64,000 nucleotides of DNA from Nissolia schottii (taxonomy: Eukaryota > Streptophyta > Magnoliopsida > Fabales > Fabaceae), in the NCBI GenBank assembly GCA_003254905.1, contig QANU01013978.1:152052-216051 (forward strand), read 5' to 3'. Shown here piece by piece: positions 1 through 12,009 of this stretch; the stretch's first letter is position 1; each line of letters begins with the position of its first letter. The notes beneath the pieces were generated by a model. The model searched no databases, was not told the origin of the DNA, and saw nothing but the letters and a program-made list of their open reading frames with translations. The position numbers were made by a program, and so were the translations under genes.

Positions 1-11
1 CATGTACGTAT

Positions 12-195
12 GCCTTTTCCACTAAACTAGCATTACTTTTTGCAACATTTTATGCAATCATATTTATTAATATAATTTTGTTATTTTATTTTCTTTTTAA
101 AGAAACCCTAATGTAAAGAGTCCCTAAGACTCTCCCACACTCACACTCTCATCTCATTTGAATAATGTGAGAGAGTTTTGCTGATATTTTTCCTT
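12..195 (-). repeat. Left arm of a ~185-bp inverted repeat
   Basis: Reads, on the minus strand, almost the same as the plus strand at about 800-982. Shared landmarks are the block around CTCTCACATTATTC, the run TATATTAATAAATATGATTG and an outer GCTAGTYTAGTGG box. The arm points outward and is cut by the window edge, so its true outer boundary cannot be seen. It looks like one of two head-to-head copies of a short non-autonomous element. Confidence 0.75.
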
Positions 196-389
196 TTGTT
201 TTTCTTTAGTAAAATGTCATATATCAGTGATAAACCTGCATGTGTATTTTTTAATCATAAAAAAATAAGAAATAAATATTAAAATAAAATAAAATATGCA
301 ACTTTTAATTTTTAAAAAATAATCATAACAAAGTATTATTTTTGTTAAGAACTTAATTTCTTAATATAATAACAATCTAAAGTAAAAAA

Positions 390-392
<3 letters not shown>

Positions 393-430
<38 letters not shown>
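393..430. repeat. (AT)n microsatellite
   Basis: Uninterrupted AT dinucleotide run. The surrounding 200-800 stretch, the spacer of the inverted repeat, is AT-rich and holds no gene I can support. Confidence 0.95.
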
Positions 431-434
<4 letters not shown>

Positions 435-799
435 GTATTTCTTGAGCGAAGGGAGAGAGTTTAACTGAATATATAACATTTACTATATAACAAGGAAGAG
501 TGTATAAATTCAATATGAATCAAAAAGACATTTTCAATAAAGAATTGAAACTCTAAAGTTGCAAGCTGCTGGGGTATGCCCATCAAGAAATCGATCAAAA
601 GATAAGTCTGAGCAACGTGAATATCCTTTATGTAAGAGGAAAATCAAATTTTCTTCCATTGATTTTATCATTAAGAAACCAAAGTCCATATCCCAAAAAA
701 GTTTGCTCAACTTTGTTATGTATATTACCAACTCTCTTGCTTAGTATGTGATAGTAAGATCATAAACAGAATATATGGCATTTGACCAATAAAAAATAA

Positions 800-1030
800 A
801 TAGGAAAATGCCAGCAATACTCTCTCACATTATTCAGATGAGATGAGAGTGTAAGTGTAGGAGAGTCCTAGGGACTTTTTAGATTATGGTTTATTTTAAA
901 AAAAATTAAATAATAAAATTATATTAATAAATATGATTGCATAAAATGTTGTAAAAAGTAATGCTAGTCTAGTGGATAAGGCATTACTGTGAATGGTAGA
1001 GGTCTTGGGTTCAAGTCTCACTGAAGGTAA
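800..1030 (+). repeat. Right inverted-repeat arm with tRNA-like A and B boxes (SINE-like)
   Basis: The arm 800-982 mirrors 12-195. Its outer end contains TAGTCTAGTGGATAAGG (965-981), which resembles a Pol III A box, and GGTTCAAGTCTC (1008-1019), which resembles a B box. The distance between them fits a tRNA-derived element. No complete tRNA cloverleaf is present, so this is not called a tRNA gene. Confidence 0.5.
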
Positions 1031-1074
1031 AATGAGTATATAATTTTTAGTAAACATATGAGTATTTATGAGTA

Positions 1075-1245
1075 AACAGGCCGGCCTGATAGGCCTAACG
1101 ACTTTAAAAATGGCCTGGGCCTGACCTGTTTACTGAAACAGGCTTTGAAAATAACCTGGGTCTGGCCTTTTTGTCAAATAGGCCAGGTCAGGCCAGGCCG
1201 CAGGCCCTGACAGGTAGCCTGGCCTATTCCTACCCTTAATGACAT
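1075..1245. repeat. GGCC-rich dispersed repeat
   Basis: Unusually GC-rich for its surroundings, with many overlapping GGCCTG/CAGGCC words that can pair with each other. It ends near a block AGGGTAGGAATAGGCC read on the minus strand. It looks like a non-coding dispersed repeat; I see no reading frame and no certain terminal repeats. Confidence 0.5.
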
Positions 1246-1289
1246 TACTTTTTCTTATCAATGAGGGTTCATTTAATCATTTAACATTA

Positions 1290-2622
1290 GGGTTTATTTC
1301 TTATCGACGGATTTGTAACATTAGCAACTGATTTATCTGTCAGTACTCAATTTGCCATTGAGTAGGAAATGAAACATTGAGTTTCATTTTTGGGATTACA
1401 GCCAGATTTGGCAAGCTTACCAGCAGATAAATGTGCCAGTAATGCTCACTGCTTCTTTAAATATGAGATTTTCTCATTCTTCATCATTTTCTATATCTTA
1501 TCCACTATATACACCATTCACCGATTGCTGCCACGCCCCACAACCACCGCACCATGCTCCAATCACCATCGCCCCTACCACCATCCCCATCCTTGCCACC
1601 ACCGCACCAGCCATCGTCACTACGCCCAAGCCACTGTTAGTGTTTTCTTGTATTTTTTTTTATTTTATTTGATTTTGACTGAATTGGATTAATTGTATTT
1701 TGAGATTGTTATTGTGTCATTGCCATTTTTTATCTATGATTTATGTGTATTTTCATAATTGATTTTAGTATATTTTAGGGTTAGAATTTGTGTTAGGTTT
1801 ATGTTAATTGAATATATTTAGGATTTGTGTTAAGATTTGTGTTAGGTTTATGTTAATTTGAGTATATTTAGAATTTGTGTTAGATTTATGTTAAGTTGAA
1901 TATATATATAGGATTCGTGTTATGTTTTAGAATTTGAGTATATTTAAGAGAATGTTCATAATGAGTATTAATATTTTATTAACTTGTATTTTTACGATTT
2001 TTTTTAGGATATGACAGACAAAACTAGGTCTCCACTCTACCCATTGTTAGAGACGATCAAGTCTACAACAATAAGAAATCCTCTACTAGCAGATGATCAA
2101 GTCTCTGGTAATAATAAGGTAATGTCTACTGTAAGATTGAATTAAGTTTTATTTAGTCGTTAGAGTCATAGGGAAGGAAATCCTCTGCCAGCAGAAGACA
2201 CAAGTAGATGATCAAGTCTTTGGGAATAATAATGTTAAGATCGAATTAGATTTTATTTACTAGTCGTAAGATAGAAAATACCGAAAGTTTTTTTTATGGT
2301 TTTTGTAATAAAGAATATGGTATGTGTTTTGAATTAATATATTTTGGTCATGTTGATTAATAATAATATTTATTTTGTAACATTTTTTTGGTATTTCTGA
2401 CGAATATATCCTTCAGAAACATTCTCACATACATCGTTTCTGAGGCTCATTACCGGCGGATATATCTGCTACTAATTATCAGTGGATTTATTATCCGACA
2501 GTCAGTAGTTACCGATAATCTCATTACTGTTGGATAATATCTAATGAAAATTTTGATGAAACATTTCAAACCTGTCGGTAAACCATAAAATTCCGTCGGT
2601 AGATAACGATTTTCTAGTAGTA
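1290..2622. mobile_element. CACTA-type element A, right end visible
   Basis: The right end at 2607-2621 reads CGATTTTCTAGTAGT, the mirror of a legume-like CACTA terminus ACTACTAGAAAATCG. Inside it are diverged subterminal words around GCGGATATATCYGC and TCGGTAA. The middle has a CCACCGC-rich block (1525-1630) like the one in element B. The left end was not located with certainty. No transposase coding could be recognised. Confidence 0.45.
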
Positions 2623-2913
2623 TGCTGCTTTCAAAGGTGATGCACTTGACTTGATAAACTTCTTACTCAACAAGTCCTCCAACTGGTCCTTCAGCTCTTT
2701 TAACTCAATATGGGACATACAGTAAAGGGCTATAGATACTGGTCCAATTCTAGGGACCAAGTCCACAGAGAACTCAACTTCCTTTTCTGAGGAAAAATCA
2801 AGTATATCTTTGGGGAACTCATCAAGATACTCACACACAACAAGAATGTCTTTAAAAGCTTGCTCAACTTCAACTTCAAAGGATGCATTAATGGCGTATT
2901 CCTGATTATCCAA
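2623..2913 (-). pseudogene. Ty3/gypsy retrotransposon pol fragment
   Basis: An open minus-strand stretch of about 97 codons resembles the segment just upstream of the reverse transcriptase in Ty3/gypsy polyproteins: an EFP-acidic stretch, then REVEF-like KEVEF, then DLVP, GPVS and an ELKxQLEDLL helix. The protease and the catalytic RT core are absent, so this is a scrap only. Both sides are cut by CACTA-type ends (element A at 2621, element B at about 2914). Confidence 0.7.
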
Positions 2914-4730
2914 AACTACTAGAAAAATTCTCCCTATTGGCGAATTTTACTAGCGGATATATCCGCCAAAGTTACCTGCAAATTTTATGCCTTTAATACG
3001 CCGATAAATGTTTTTGACAAGACTTTTGACAAATATTGTCAAATTTACCTGCAGATAATTATCCACCGATATATTTTGGCATGATTTGGCGCCAACACAT
3101 TACCAGCGAATATATCTGTCGGTAAATATTGAGTTTTATTATAGTATGATGACAATAATACCAGCGAATATATCCGCGGTAATAGTTACCTAATATTGTA
3201 GTTACATATATCTAACGGATCAAGGCAGGTTTATTCCATGATTACCTAATAATCATACAATTAATTGCTGAAAATGATCAACATGGAGGGAGAAATTGAT
3301 TTTTGCAGAGTTATAACTAGCTAATTATCTATAATTAAGGCATATATATATNCAAAGTGACACAGTCATTTTAATTTTGTTTTGAATGGACGTGTGAGGG
3401 TTTACTTTTTGGTTTATGTGTTATTGATGATGTATATATATTCATCAATGTGGAGATAGAGAGCAATGAATGATAAAATTAGTGCGAATGATAAATTTAG
3501 TGTGAACGATTTGTGAGACCTCGTAAAAGCATGTAATTGATTTTGAATTAGTACAACATCATTTGTTTAAGGTTTAGGACTTAAAGTTAAGGTTAAGGTT
3601 AGGGTATGTACTAGCACATATATCCACTAGTAACTAAAATTTAGTAGATACGTTATTTGTGGTGGAAAAATACACGGTAATGAATTTTTAAGTGAGTGGG
3701 AAAATTTTTGCCCAAATGAAATGTGTTATTTCACTTAAAAATGTTTCTGACGGATAGAATTACTGGTGGTAAACATCGCAAACTACTTAATCTACAAGCC
3801 CTTCTTCTTCCTTATTTCTCCTCTTCTCTTCATTCTCTCTAACTCTCCTCCTTTTCTCTAACCGACCACCTTGCCGCCGCCGCCACCGCCACCACTAACC
3901 GTCGTTGCCGCTGCCTCTAGAAGGGAACGACGCTACCGTCGTTGTGCCACCCAGAAAACATTGGTGATGCCATCCTACTGTCACCTCTGTTTGGTTGACA
4001 TTGTCGTCGCTGCCTCTGTCTAGGGGAGCTGACTGCCACTGCCATCAACATCCCTACAGGACCCACTTCCAAGAGCCACAACCAATAAGTAATGTTGCCT
4101 CCTCTCCACCTCTAGGATTTAGGGTTTTTTTTTTCATTAGTAACGGTTGTAGGATAGATGACCTAATGTTGTTAGTCCTACACACACACACATATATATA
4201 TTTATCACATAAAATTCGTCCTGAGCTAGATCATGGATAATATCTAAATTGTATGGTAATTGATGTTGTTTATTAATGTGACTTGATTTAACAAAATGTG
4301 TATATGTGTGTATTTGAGGGTAAGTGTTATTGTGTGTCTATTTGTGTGCGGAGGATATATACTTTTATGAATTTTGTGTGATTTATATATTTTTGTTAAT
4401 GTGATTACATTCTACAGTCATGATTCCTACAAATCAGCTATAGATGTATGACCAAGTTCACTTAAATCAGGGTGGGTTTAAACCAACGTATATTGCTGGT
4501 GACTGGTGTAGATAATTTTTGCATGAGGGTACAATTAATTGATCAATTTAAGAGGGAACAAAGAATTAGATGTCCATGTGCTAAGTGTAAACACAAGTTT
4601 ATTGATGTTGAGAGCATTATGATGATCTATATAGGAATGAGTTTAAGCGTCATTATTGGGTATGGACTGACCATGGTGAGGTTGATACACATGGAATTAA
4701 TCGGTGGCTTCGCATAGGCATTAATTCGGC
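2914..4730 (+). mobile_element. CACTA-type element B with transposase-associated domain remnant
   Basis: The left end at 2915-2927 reads ACTACTAGAAAAA, followed by subterminal words like GCGGATATATCCGCC. From 4470 to 4725, reading across one frameshift, the translation matches the transposase-associated domain found at the N-terminus of plant En/Spm (CACTA) proteins: a GVDNF block, a zinc-ligand-like IRCPCAKCK, then a W-x-W-x-DHGE block. No DDE catalytic region follows, and the right end was not found. A GCCGCC-rich leader at 3865-3925 may be the old 5' exon. Confidence 0.55.
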
Positions 4731-5113
4731 CTTGATGAGTGTTGCTTTTTGGGTGCTCAGCAACTCTGAATTTTGGTCCTGTGGGGTGCTGCTTGTGCTG
4801 TTGTTGAGTGATTTGCCCCTCTGCGTGTTTTTGCGGTTTTGGTGTTTTGGGGATGTTTTTTGCTGGTGTGTTGTGTTCTTTGCACCTGTGGTTGTGCTTG
4901 TGGTGTTGTGCTTTTTTTTGTTTGGTGTTGTTTGGCTTTAAAGCTGTTGGAGTTGCTTTCCTGGGTGGTGCTGTGGGTGTTTTTGAGCGGCTCTGGGTGG
5001 TTTTGTTTTTTCTTTTGGTTCTCTCGGTTGCCTTCTTTGTCAGGCTGTTTGCCTAGCCTTCGGGCCCCTCACTCCCTTTTCGGTGTGGTGATGTAACTAC
5101 CTAAAAAAAAAAA
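4731..5113 (+). mobile_element. GT-rich retroposed tail ending in poly(A)
   Basis: About 350 bp in which the plus strand is almost entirely G and T. It ends in a pyrimidine-rich block and an A11 run at 5103-5113. This resembles the 3' untranslated end of a 5'-truncated LINE, but no coding region confirms it. Open frames through it are a side effect of the biased composition. Confidence 0.35.
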
Positions 5114-5292
5114 TCGTTCCATCCACCTAATTTCTGAAAATTTCGAGAATTGTGCAGTTTTGCCCAAACATATATGCCGAAAACACAAATCTGTTCTGTA
5201 GTATGTTTTACCTAATCACAAAGACTGTGCCTTAATATGCAAATTTTCAATGAAGACCCAGCAGCTATCAATTGTATAGTTATAATACAAGT

Positions 5293-5298
5293 TTTATT
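5293..5298 (-). terminator. Possible poly(A) signal of the TMEM214-like gene
   Basis: AATAAA on the minus strand, about 435 bases past the stop codon. The distance is long for a plant 3' UTR, so this is tentative. Confidence 0.25.
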
Positions 5299-5730
5299 GA
5301 TTCCAGTCCCAAGAGGGTTCATAACAAAGAAATATAAGTAAAATCAGAACCAGAACAACCGAGAATATGAATGCTTCAAAATTTGTTTTCAAGCACAATT
5401 TGATTTCAACTTGATTTGCATTTCTCTATAGCCATGCCATTTGGCACTTATCTGAAAATTAATATATATAACAAGCCGCTATAAAACTTTGGAGAAGGTA
5501 AATTCTCAAATTGACCTGAAACTTGAGAGAGCACAAATCAACACCCAAGTAAATGGCCAGCACAAGCTCCCATGTCTTCTGTTCCTTTTCCTCCTATCTT
5601 TGTTTGATTTCACTATGTTGAAGACTAAAATAAATTAAATCTTCGTCATCATACTTTATCATAGTCTGAAGTGATTTGCGCTAGGCATAAGCAAAGCCAG
5701 AGTAAGCCAAAGGGCAACTGTGTCGTCAAC

Positions 5731-8700
5731 CTAGGAGAGGTTCAACATTTCTGACAATTTTTTATTACCCAATAAATGCATGTTCTGGGACATGAAAATG
5801 GCACCGACCGCAAGTACGACAGAAACAAATGCCATGCTCTTCATGCATCCATGGCCACGTGACAATCGCCCCAAAATGACGTTGCAGTACTTGTTGGCAT
5901 CCTTTAATAATGCATGGCGAGCACCGTCTTCCACATTAGCCAAGGCCTTTTCATTCTATAAAGACAAATTAAGTGAGATATAAACTAAAATTAGGTAGTT
6001 GGGACAAAATATCATATAACTTCTTTAGATTGGGCTACGGATTTTGAAAGTATAACTAAGCATATTGAATTGTTGCTCATTCAAATAACAATATGCCTAT
6101 TGTAATATGCAAACTAGACAACAATGTGCCTACTGACAGCACTCAGGTTTACGGAAAATGCGGCAAGCAGGTAGAAAGGTGGAATTTGTCAAACCATCAT
6201 TCAAATGTATTGAATAAAAGAAAATAGTTTACCTTCTGACTGAAGCTCTTTAAAGTTTCCCTCAAAGGATCAAGGGTGGGATGTTTAACAGAGAGTTCCT
6301 TCCATTCATCAGAAAGCTTTCTCAATACAAGAATACTTGCTTCAAGGTTGTCCATATAAAGTAAATCCTATTTTCAAGCATTCAACACAAATTTGTCTTA
6401 GTAAGTGGGGAAAGAAGGTAGAGACAAATGAAAAAATTAATCCCTAAAAAAAAAGGAAACTGTTACATATTATTCTCTTGCACTCACCCATTGCTTGTAA
6501 CATTCAGGGTTCTGAGTCAAACACCAGATAACAATGTTACTTGCCTCCTTTGATAGCTCAGGATTGGCTGTAAGAAATTCAAGCATTTAAGTTTTCACAC
6601 TAAAGGACAACACCAATTCCTTCAACTCTCAATTATAAAGAAATAAAGTATGCACAGCAAATAAATACTAGACATGTGCAAAAGAGGAGCAAAAAAATAA
6701 AATAAAATAAAATAAATTATTACAACAATCTACGCTAACTGGACATCACCTTCTCCTGCAGCTTTAATTGCATAGCTTAATATCTGCTGTGCAAGTTGCT
6801 TTGTTGCTTTACTTCCAGGGGACCCAGCAAGGGCTACCTCTTTTAAAGTTGGATAAACAGCCCCGAATCTCTCAGTGGCCTTGATGAAATAAAAATAAAA
6901 AATAAAAATACCAGAAGAGTAATTAAGTTAATAACTAATGATTGCAATCCATGTCATTAAAAAATATACAAGATTCAATCCCCAAAAACTGAAGTTCCAC
7001 CTTGACCTGGGCTGAAGGAAGAGGGAAAGTGACTCTCATTAGAGAATCGAGAGCTAATGGCGGCACAACACGCTCCCCCTTTCTGACAGCCCCATTTAGC
7101 AAGATAGGACGAGCTTTAGGAAATGCGATAATTCTGTCAAAAGAAAAAGGAGCAAACTCATTAAAGACCTGATAGAGAAGCAAGGAATTCATTCAAAAAT
7201 CAAGGAAAATTAGTGTTAAAAGTTTCCAAACCTCTCAACCAACTGCAAAATCAAGTCTCTTGACTGTGGATTACAACCAGACTTGCTACCCAGCATGGGT
7301 AAGAGCAGAGAGACCCACAAGTACAACCCTATAATTAAATCTAGTTGAGCAGCCTACACGATTATTATCCAGTTAAAATCCAAAAAAATAATTCAATTTT
7401 TTGTGGTTACAGTGGAGTGGTACTAAACCAGGTTTAGAACAGTCACCTGAGCAATCATCCAAATAATGACAGGGAGTTTATCCTGTCCTTGATATTTTTG
7501 ACTCTCCTTCATTATTGGCAATAAACCAATCATGACATCTGGTTTCCTGCGAATTACCATTGCTAAAACCACAAATATGGCAACCTGCAATTCAAATGAC
7601 ACAACGACCATATTAACATCAAATATTCGTTCACTTGTATGTTATATAGGTCATATGCTTGTCAAGAAAGCATATAACCATTCTCTGAGTGATGTTTCTA
7701 TAAATTTATATTTAACTGAATTTGGGGGCTATGTTGCAATCATCAATCATCAGTAAGTGATTGAAAAACTGTTCAAGTTTCATTGAAAGAAGTCAAACAA
7801 GTTGAGTTGATTCTAGAATACGAAGAAGTCTATTAAGGGCACCCCTTAAAAAATTTCATAGTGGTTATAGTACATTTTTCCTTATTGATATATGGCTATA
7901 TTTCAAGAAAATCCAACATAAAACCATCAAAATGAGTTCAGACTCTTGTAAACCAACGTCCAAGGAAGCATATATACTCCAACCACAATGAAACTTCTCC
8001 ATCCCTGCCCCCCCCCCCAACAAAACTATCTCTGCTACCACTTAGTGTACTTCTGCTTTTTGGCATCTCAAAAGTGGGTTTGAAGCACGGGTTTGTCATT
8101 TCATGCACTTGTTTGGTTTCAGTTCTGTCTCCTTTTCAAAAGTGGTTTGAAGCAATGTTTTCTTGTTTTTGCAGTTGGCTTTTAATCAATACTATCTAAA
8201 CATCATTAATTTTTGTCAAAATCACTTTTCAAATAAAATTTCCAAACATGTATCATTTTACTTCAACATCACTTTGACTAGAATCATTTCTGACAAAATC
8301 AAGATCATCAAGAATCTAGTTTACCAATGCAGAACCAAACGCATACTTACCATTTAGACTTATAAGACACATAATATGATACCCCCATATTTTTCATATT
8401 GTTGTATTACAAGCTAGTCAACCATCAGTCACTTTTGCTAAACAAAGCTAAGGAACCACATGAAAAATTTTCAAGATCTTAGACTCAACCTTAAAAAATG
8501 GTCAACATCAGTAATGAAACAAATCCAAAACTAAAAAAGTTCAATTGCAGTCATCCATAAAATTGACAGTATAAATTGATTGCAAAAGGTACCTGAGATT
8601 TCGATGATGGTTGCTGCAGGACCACCTTTTTAGATCCCTTAACTCCCTGATGAGTGGCAAGGTCTTCAAGAATTCTGTCCAATGACCATAGCACAAAGGA

Positions 8701-10119
8701 CCCAAGTGCTTCAGATGATCGATGGCCAATCCACTCAGTCGATATTTTGTAAATATCATCAGATATATGCGAAAGAGGGATCTGTCAGGAAATTCAAAAT
8801 GATAAGACATTCTACCCATAACAATTGTTTACTATGAATTACTACCATCTAAACAATAACAAGGGGGGAAAAAATAAAGAACACCGGCAATAAAATAGAG
8901 CATCAAACAGATCCATGTCATGAAGATTCCAACAAATTTTTAGGTTGGCTGTGAACAGCCTAACACAACCCTCCTCTTTTACCCAGGCTCGGACTGGCTA
9001 TGAAGACAATTTTCAATAAAGCACAGCATGGGCAGAGTTAAAGCAGAGCATCAAACAAATCATTGTAAAAATGCTTGCACTTCACAATTGCAAATAGTAG
9101 GTGAGAGAAAACAAAGCTGAATCAAGATAAAAAGGCATACAACTTTCGCATTCAAATCATAATCAAAATTATGCTTCTTTTCTTTTTTCAAAAGAGACAG
9201 AAAAATAACAGAAAGTTAGAAACAACAACTCACATCAACAATTTTCGCAACGGTGGACTCCTTGAACGTCTTCAGCCACGGGAATTGAGCTCCTCCCACG
9301 GAGGAGAACGCGCGACCGAAGTAATCAGCAAATCGCATCAGCTGAATATCTTGTTGCGAATCATAAGAAGCCTGCAGCGCAAAAAAATTAATAAATAAAT
9401 AAATTTAAAAAAAAATAATAATAACAATAAATTTTTAAAAATAATAATAATAAATAAATAAATAAATAAATAAAAAATCACAGTCAATTTTCTCCACATT
9501 CAACAAACAAGAATCCGAATCGCAATTCCATCAGATCAATCTCAAAAACTTGAATCGAAATTAAGTTTCAAAAACTCACAGTGATTTCGGCGAGAAACGC
9601 CGCGAGATCATCGGCATTGATTCCGGAAGCGGCCTCCGCCACCGTCACCTTCGGCTTCTTCGGCTTCTTCTGCTTCACCTTCTTCGCCTCGGCAGAACCG
9701 GTCTGAACGGCTCCAGGCTCCGCATCGCCGCCGCCGTCCTCGCCGTCGTCATCGTTCTCGGAATGCCGCTTCGATCTCCCCGGAGCACCGTCCTCCGGCA
9801 TCGAATTGGCGGCGATCTGAGCCTCCGCGATCCGGCGGCGCCGCTCCTCGGAGTGACGCTCGACGGAGCGGAAGACGGAATCGGAAGAGCCGGCGCCGCT
9901 GAGATCGGCGGCGGCGGCATCATCGGCGGTGGCTCCTGGCTGCTTAGAGGACCTGTTGCGGTTTCGCTTGTGATACGACACCGTTTGCCATTGGTTGTTC
10001 TCCTGCGGCGGCGGTGCATGTTTGAACGATGCTCTTCTCCTATGAGCTAAATCCTCTTCCTCTTGCTCCCTCAGAATTTTTTCTATTAGAGCTGAATTTA
10101 GTGAATTCTCGTCGTCCAT
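5731..10119 (-). CDS. TMEM214-like (DUF2359) ER membrane protein, 10 exons
   Basis: Exons on the minus strand: 10119-9580, 9371-9234, 8781-8593, 7584-7447, 7353-7232, 7133-7001, 6879-6750, 6567-6488, 6367-6233, 5955-5731. All introns are GT-AG and all phases close, giving 609 residues, about the length of the Arabidopsis At1g70770-type proteins. The N-terminal 180 residues are charged and of low complexity, with a WQTVSYHKRNR motif near 44-54 and a KKPKKPK patch. The TMEM214 core follows: FADYFGRAFSSV, FPWLKTF, IPLSHI, EALGSFVLW, KYQGQDKLPV and LLNGAVRKGER. One hydrophobic segment near 573-592 (MAFVSVVLAVGAIFM) is the likely membrane anchor. Animal TMEM214 sits in the ER membrane and has been tied to ER-stress signalling; the plant role is unknown. 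The ATG at 10119 is the first in frame. Confidence 0.93.
9446..9476. repeat. (AAAT)n microsatellite in intron 1 of the TMEM214-like gene
   Basis: A run of AAT and AAAT units between exons 1 and 2. It has no evident effect on the splice sites. Confidence 0.85.
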
Positions 10120-10400
10120 GTTAATACGTTATGTGTAACTGAGATTTCGAGATTTGAGACTTTGGATTCTCTATGTGGAAGTTTCTTCTAGTTCTGTTTT
10201 TTTGTTGTTGTGTGGGGCAAGAGAGAGAGAGAGTGTGTGTGTGTGATGGGAAGGGATGGGATGGGTTGGGGTTGGGTTAAGAAGTAAAGAGCGTTAGGGA
10301 GGAAGATGGAGATGATGACAGAGGGACATGGAGGTAGAGGGGGAGGGAGTGTGGGTAGAAGGACACGTGGGGGTTCTTGTTTGTGCTTTTGTAAGTTTGA
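10120..10400 (-). promoter_or_regulatory. 5' leader and proximal promoter of the TMEM214-like gene
   Basis: Read on the minus strand, a CA/CT-rich tract (10221-10245) lies about 100 bases before the start codon, as in many plant 5' leaders. A palindromic G-box CACGTG at 10364-10369, in the context ACACGTGG, is the kind of site bound by bZIP and bHLH factors. No clear TATA box was seen. Confidence 0.4.
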
Positions 10401-10419
10401 CATCATCCCCACAGCTGAA

Positions 10420-11460
10420 TTACGATAATGGCTTTATGATTGTACCCATTTCTTTCTTTGACTAGAATTATTATTATTATTATTTTCTTTTTATTTTCAC
10501 TTGTATCCAAATTCTATCTCATTCAACTTATTGTGGTGGTGGTTTCTTTTTCCACATGTATATATTTTTTTCTTTCTGCATCTTGAATTTGAAACTCGTT
10601 AAAAAAAAAATAAAGATGAATTTGCCTATCATTTAATAAATTTTGTATTAGTTAACTAATATGACATGTTCACGATAAATGTTTGTTAGTCTTATTTTTT
10701 AGGTTAATTTATTAATTTATTTATTTACATTTATATTTGTCAAATTTTAAAATTAAAATTAATGAAATAAATTTTGATAATTATCAAATAAAAAGATAAA
10801 TTAAGCTTAAAGAAAGTAAGATTCACTACCATTTCTTATCATCTCTGCTCGTACGGATTTTAGATAAAAAAACTAGAAATCAGCCTTTGGATTTGGATTC
10901 ATTTGCATAATTTCTCATTCTATTCTATTTTTCTTTTATGATTTTAGTTTAAACATTTTGAAATTAAAATTAATTTTGTTCTGTAAAAAAAAAAAAAAAC
11001 AGTTGACTTTAATTGAGGCCTACTATTTTCAACTCAAGCATTAACTTTATCCTTTCCATAAATTATCAAACCTGAATTACACTAATGATGATTTGGCTAA
11101 AGGAGTGGGATTGATGTAAGCAAGCATTTAAAATAGTATTATTATTTTTATTCGTATTTAAAGTATTAAAATTAAATTAACGTCAAATTTTTTTTAAAGA
11201 AATAAATCAATTTCAACGTAAAATGATAGGACAAAAGAAATACATTTATCTTTTTAAATTTGCTTTTTTAATTTGGAAATAAAAAAAAATATATTGACGA
11301 ATTGGTAAATCAGTGTTGAATAAAAAAATTTAATTAATTTATGTGACATAATTTAAATTAAATCAATTTAAAGAAAAAACTTCAAATGTTATAAATTAAG
11401 ACTACTCCCACACACAGGCGACTCTATTGGATGCTTTTATTTTTGTTTTGTTTTTAGATG
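10420..11460. other. AT-rich intergenic stretch, nothing recognised
   Basis: Homopolymer-rich AT sequence with no supported reading frame, no clear terminal repeats and no RNA gene. Confidence 0.7.
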
Positions 11461-11479
11461 ATTGAGGTTATGCATGTAC

Positions 11480-12005
11480 CTATGCTTTAGCAAAGTCTAC
11501 AGTTTTGCACCATACTGTATCTTGAACTGAGGGCCTCAATAAATTTAGTATATTCCCATTAAAATGAGCACATTCTACATTCTTCGTAGAAAGGTCAACC
11601 TTGATTAGCTTTTCAATGCCAGAAACCAAGAACTTGATCACTTTCTCTTTGTAATAAAGCATAATCAGCCCTGAGGACCGAATCTACACCATAGTCCTCC
11701 TAAAACATTTCTTACAAGGGTTAAAAGGAAATGACCATGTCTTGACAAGTAGGTATCGATCATGGATCATCCAAGGTCACCCCTTGATGGCCTTCTCCAT
11801 GTCCTTTGCAAGATCAAACTTGACAAGATAGAAGCCATTATGGACATTAAGGACATCATAGCCTCCCTTAATCCTCCACAAGCTCTTCAGCCGATTGTCC
11901 GTGAGGATAGCATAACTCACGTACCCACCCAATAACTTGACCACTAACGCATCTTTCTAAGGCACAAATAGCACATCAATGACACTCATCAATGATGGAC
12001 ATGGG
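11480..12005 (-). pseudogene. LINE ORF1 (DUF4283) remnant
   Basis: The minus strand from about 11960 to 11700 encodes, with at least two in-frame stops, a DUF4283-like domain: VVKLLGGYVSYAIL, a LKSLWRIKGGYDVL block, NGFYLVKFDLAKDMEKA, then PWMIHDRYL. This domain is typical of ORF1 (gag-like) proteins of plant L1-type retrotransposons. A further 60 codons stay open to 11480. The stop codons show it is dead. Confidence 0.75.
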
Positions 12006-12009
12006 TCGT

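Noticed and set aside
961..1030. tRNA gene
   Set aside because: A- and B-box-like words are present, but the acceptor and anticodon stems do not pair.
4732..5096. Membrane-protein-like open frames (69-85 codons)
   Set aside because: Leucine, valine, phenylalanine and cysteine codons arise from the G/T-only composition; three overlapping frames look equally hydrophobic.
9675..10050. Alternative frames inside exon 1 of the TMEM214-like gene (114 and 95 codons)
   Set aside because: Overlap frames in a GC-rich low-complexity exon. The chosen frame carries the family motif and joins exon 2 in phase.
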